DNA of 64,000 bases from Dallia pectoralis (taxonomy: Eukaryota; Chordata; Actinopteri; Esociformes; Umbridae), in NCBI GenBank assembly GCA_029465975.1, contig CM055730.1, positions 23,248,344 to 23,312,343 of the forward strand. Reading direction: 5' to 3'. The notes under the pieces were generated by a model. The model saw nothing but the letters and a program-made list of their open reading frames with translations, was not told the DNA's origin and made no database searches. Numbering within the stretch: the stretch's first letter is position 1; each line of letters begins with the position of its first letter. This document shows, in pieces, positions 59,549-64,000 of the stretch. The translations under genes were made by a program, and so were the position numbers.

Positions 59549-62500
59549 TGTAGTGTACATATAGCTGACTATAATGTCACAAACATACGTCATGTTTGCT
59601 CCATCTCCAAAATACTCGATCTGAAAATAGCCAATTGAAATCGGACAATCCAGTTGCATACGTTATATCTTTATATGGCACCTATAACGACTACCTGAAG
59701 CTAATGTCTAAAAGCCCGTGAATTGCATTTGCTGTGGTCTCTTATGAGGAAAACTGTCAATAGAACTTCTCTGTTGAGATAAATGTCAGTGCTATTTTCC
59801 TCTCTCCTATTCAATGCAATGCTTGTTTAAATAATAATTGGAATCTTATCCTGCTGTTTGCTCATCATTTCCCAGGTGTAGTTATTCTTGACTTAAACTC
59901 CATTTAAGTTTTTAATAACATTTTAGAATAGTTCCAATTCAAGTAAACAGAATCCGATTACCTTGATGGATTGTAAAATGTATGTCTGACTGAAGACTGT
60001 TTGATTTGGTTACTCTTTGATTCAGGGTTACAAATGGCACAGTTTTATCAAGGGAAACAAAACGTTGCTCAGGTTCTTCACACATGTATACTGTACTAAC
60101 ACGTATGAAAACACAGCAGAAACATTTTTTTACAATACTCACCCTACTTAAGCAAATTATAAGTAAACAGTTGCTATAATTGAAATACATATTATTAAGA
60201 TCATATTATGAGGTGACAGATACAATGGATAAATAAGACTACTTTATCGAAACCATATTATGGGAAATTGTACATAAAACTCTCCCAGCGTTATTGGGTT
60301 AAAAAATTGTTGTACTAATTAGTCTAACATAATCATTTTTTCCTCAATTTGATTCTTTTTAATGCAGTGTTGTGATGCAAATGTACCTATCAATTTTAAA
60401 AAAAATCATATATTGTCATGTTGTAGAGTAACTATTGTCGGTACAATAAATTTCAAAAACAGAACATTTCTGAATCCTTCTTCGGCTCATCCTATACAGT
60501 GAATGGGAACGGGAAAGTACCTGAATATATTTCAACAAGAAACAAGGTTCACTGTGCAGTGTCTAAATGTATACTCAGATCGTTTTAGATTTCCTTCCAT
60601 AAACGTCTCCTTGTGTCTGAGGGACTGTTTTCCAAAAGTGCCGGCCAGCTGCTTACAAAATGAGGTTATAGTGTTTCCCTACCAACTGTAAATTTCAATA
60701 ATTTGTTGGGGGGTGCCTCTCACTGTCACTTTTTATCATATTATCAATGACGACTCAATTTCGTTCTGGCCACTGCAACTGGAGCTCTGACCCCGGCCCT
60801 ATTACAGTCCTGTAATGAAGTGCAATGGACTGGTAATTGGTCCACATTATACCAGATCAGGTAACATTAGACGTATTTCCTTATCACAATGAACCCTGCT
60901 GGTGGCTCTCAATGAGAAACTAAACACAGACTCTTTCTTATGCAGGCTAGCATCCAAATAACATTTCAGCTCGCTATATCTTCCCTTCCTATTTCAGTTT
61001 ACCATTTCAAGATTGTTCTCTACATCCTTAAGTTGCAACGTGTTTCTGGTTTCCTTCTGTCACTGATGCAGAGATGTCTCCTAGGATGGAAGGTACAGTA
61101 TAGTGAGCCGGTAACATGAGAATCTTCCTGTAATGTGAGGTGTACACAGTACTGGACTGGCTTATTGTGTGTTTGTGCCTCCAACCATGTGTTTACAACA
61201 TGCATCGCATACTATTGTTCTTTTGTTTTGGCATGAGTCACATTCATTTTATTAATAGGTATCCCCAATAGGCATTTTCATACTCTGCTATTTTGAAATG
61301 ATATCCCTCTCAGCTGTAAGAAAAAAATACTCCCTCCCACCAACCCATTATAGACAATATCTTATGAAGTTCATTCATTTACAAACTTTTGACTTCATAT
61401 CCTAATCATATCTTTGAGGTAGAGGGGTTAAATGTATTCCAAGGTAAATGTAAAGTAAGTGTCATAGATGGAAATGCTGCCCTGTATTTTCATGGAGATT
61501 GAATATTTGCACTTGCATTTTATGAACATGCAGACGGCTAAACTTTTGGTGAGAATATATTAGCCTGTGGGACCAACAACAGATGCTGAACTGTTTTTAG
61601 GTTTAGTCAAAAGAAAAATTACTGTATTTAAAAATAATGGTAGGAAAGAAACTGTGTTAAAAGTGATTTCCCTGTAGTTAAGCTTTTGCATCAGTTTTCT
61701 ACAAAGCAGGTAAAAGCAGGTAGAATGTAATGACATTTAAGATACTTTGAAATCTCCAAAATTTTGCGTTATATTATTTATCTTGCCATTTCAAATGTCA
61801 CACTGGCTGGTTGGTTTATACCACTAGGCAAACTGCAGTGTTCATAGCAAAGGTGTGTGGGGACTAGCAGAGAGAGGTGAACAAAGTCAGTGTTTTTTTA
61901 TCATCATGGAATTAACAATTGGTTTCAAAAAAATATATGCACTTGTTCTGAGCCCGTTTAATGTTTCTATTTAAGTGTAGAACAGTTGCAGTACACTTTT
62001 TCTTCAATGAAAAAAATGAATCAACATCTCAACCATGTATTTAAGTGTTCATTGTTGCAGTCCTGGCTTCCTACTTTGATATGATTCTGGATCTATCTAT
62101 GGTATCAGATGTTGAATAACAAAGTTACAATAAGATAGAAAAAGCTTGTATTAAAATGTAAAGTTTTGACTTGAGCCACTTAACATAACAGGAACTCGAA
62201 CAAAAGGTAAAGGTCATGCCGGTGGCATAATGGCAGTGTTAGAAAAAAGAAATGGATTTTCCTTTCCACAAGAAATAGTAATTAACGACAGGTCATGGAT
62301 AGTTTGACTTTTCAAGGGGGTTTCAGAAGTCAGGGGTAAGTGTTCATTCGAACTATTATAAAGCCTAAATATTTTGCAGGGAAGAAGATCAAACACTCTG
62401 GCTCGAACACTAACTGTTTTTCCTTTTGAGAACAATATGCTATTGGATCCATCCATCTTATTTGAACATTTGTAATTATAAAAACATCAATAATTTGGCC

Positions 62501-63190
62501 TGAGTGTGTTGTGACTGAGCAGAAATGTGGGTTTTGTATTCAGTGATGACATGCTGCCCTCTAGTGGCAGCAGTGGCCAAATGCTCAGTCTGCAAAGGTT
62601 GATATGTTTTTCAAGTTTTTTTTAGTGTTGTTATTTGAGACTGTGATACTACTTTCATTTTATTATACCAGCATAAGCTGTTTTTGAACTAAACTCTGTA
62701 GTGAATAGGCTACTTACAACTATTATATTGGCAATGTTTGGCAATGTTGATAACAACATGTAACCCTGTCTTTTAGGCTAACATCGAAAAACATTCTTAC
62801 CATATGAGGAAGTGGAAAAAGGAAGATGTGACAACTATCAGGTGTGTTTATGCATGTCTCTGTTTGTGTGTGTTTGTTCTTAAGGTGAACATCCTGTTTG
62901 TCTCTGTTTGTCCAACACCTTCTCAAACATCTGTATTTGACGTTTGTCTGGGGGTTGCTAAACATCTGAGTTAAGTGAAAGTAACGTTTTAATCATGAAG
63001 GAAAAATAAAAGACAAGAGATGTATGTGTATTTGTGGATTGAAAGAGATAAATGTCCATGTGAAGTGAAAGAGATTAACATCTAGAAGTGAAGTGAAAGC
63101 AGACTTCTATAAGGTAGGACGATGCCGAGAAAATTAGCATGACCTCTTGAATGGAAAGTTACTTTCAGGATATAGGGTTAATATATAAGA
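59549..63190. other. Intergenic stretch, no gene seen
   Basis: It is AT-rich with short ORFs only. I see no named repeat, exon or RNA gene. Confidence 0.4.
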
Positions 63191-63193
63191 ATT

Positions 63194-64000
63194 AAACACT
63201 ACCATACAAACTATATATTATACACTACCATACAAACTATATATTATACACTACCATACAAACTATATATTATACACTACCATACAAACTATATATTATA
63301 CACTACCATACAAACTATATATTATACACTACCATACAAACTATATATTATACACTACCGTACAAACTATATATTATACACTACCATACAAACTATATAT
63401 TATACACTACCATACAAACTATATATTATACACTACCATACAAACTATATATTATACACTACCATACAAACTATATATTATACACTACCATACAAACTAT
63501 ATATTATACACTACCATACAAACTATATATTATACACTACCATACAAACTATATATTATACACTACCATACAAACTATATATTATACACTACCATACAAA
63601 CTATATATTATACACTACCGTACAAACTATATATTATACACTACCATACAAACTATATATTATACACTACCGTACAAACTATATATTATACACTACCATA
63701 CAAACTATATATTATACACTACCATACAAACTATATATTATACACTACCATACAAACTATATATTATACACTACCGTACAAACTATATATTATACACTAC
63801 CATACAAACTATATATTATACACTACCATACAAACTATATATTATACACTACCATACAAACTATATATTATACACTACCATACAAACTATATATTATACA
63901 CTACCTACAAACCATACAAACTATATATTATACACTACCATACAAACTATATATTATACACTACCATACAAACTATATATTATACACTACCATACAAACT
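63194..64000. repeat. 26-bp AT-rich minisatellite running off the window
   Basis: About 31 copies of TACACTACCATACAAACTATATATTA. Nearly all copies are identical; a few read CCGTAC instead of CCATAC. One unit near 63900-63915 is rearranged (CTACCTACAAACCATAC). The array is cut by the window end. Confidence 0.95.

Noticed and set aside
63194..64000. Regularly spaced repeats resembling a CRISPR array
   Set aside because: There are no unique spacers; the units are directly tandem, and the genome context is vertebrate. The same holds for the arrays at 1935, 33611, 38568 and 57017.

Overview
This window looks like a piece of a teleost fish genome. It is AT-rich and gene-poor. It carries several families of Tc1-like transposons, tRNA-derived SINE heads, an L2-type LINE tail, Ty3/gypsy-like LTRs of the TGTCACG...CGTGACA kind and many minisatellites. 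The repeat style would suit a pike- or salmonid-like fish, but I cannot fix the species. There is no bacterial, plasmid or phage content.

One ordinary protein gene can be read with confidence: fam204a on the minus strand. Seven coding exons between 29465 and 14894 join without a frame break into 239 codons. All six introns have GT/AG ends. The product keeps the hallmarks of vertebrate FAM204A: an SGxLPxGL-like N-terminus, a YFGxNDRFxPP block, an SGLEK...KAEE helix and the ETKSNMGYM C-terminus. Intron 5 is about 9.7 kb and holds unexplained sequence.

From left to right: (1) 1-1934, a non-autonomous LTR retroelement on the minus strand with a minisatellite inside its open frame. Its primer-binding site is complementary to the predicted 5' end of its own transcript, as in self-primed Tf1/sushi-type elements. 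(2) A 39-bp minisatellite. (3) A desert, then an older relative of the first LTR element (9215-10240), a truncated Tc1 element, a Tc1 pseudogene and a SINE head. (4) fam204a, 14894-29465, with its promoter region. (5) A Tc1 C-terminal relic at 30661, a THAP-domain-like exon at 33337, a 1.8-kb minisatellite (33611-35433) and a second, opposite-strand exon-like ORF (35675-35857). (6) A telomere-like minisatellite (38568-39045). (7) A Tc1 element (40527-42164) with a solo LTR nested in its right terminal repeat. (8) A second desert with Tc1, LTR and LINE relics at 47-49 kb and 54-57 kb, a 27-bp minisatellite, and a further Tc1 relic at 58772. (9) A highly uniform 26-bp array that runs off the right edge.

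Apart from fam204a, and possibly the THAP-like pieces, the window is shaped by layered transposon insertion and minisatellite expansion. Several long open frames lie in minisatellites or antisense to transposase relics and are not genes. The most unusual material is the self-primed LTR family, present in three related insertions, and the pair of convergent exon-like ORFs around the 1.8-kb minisatellite.
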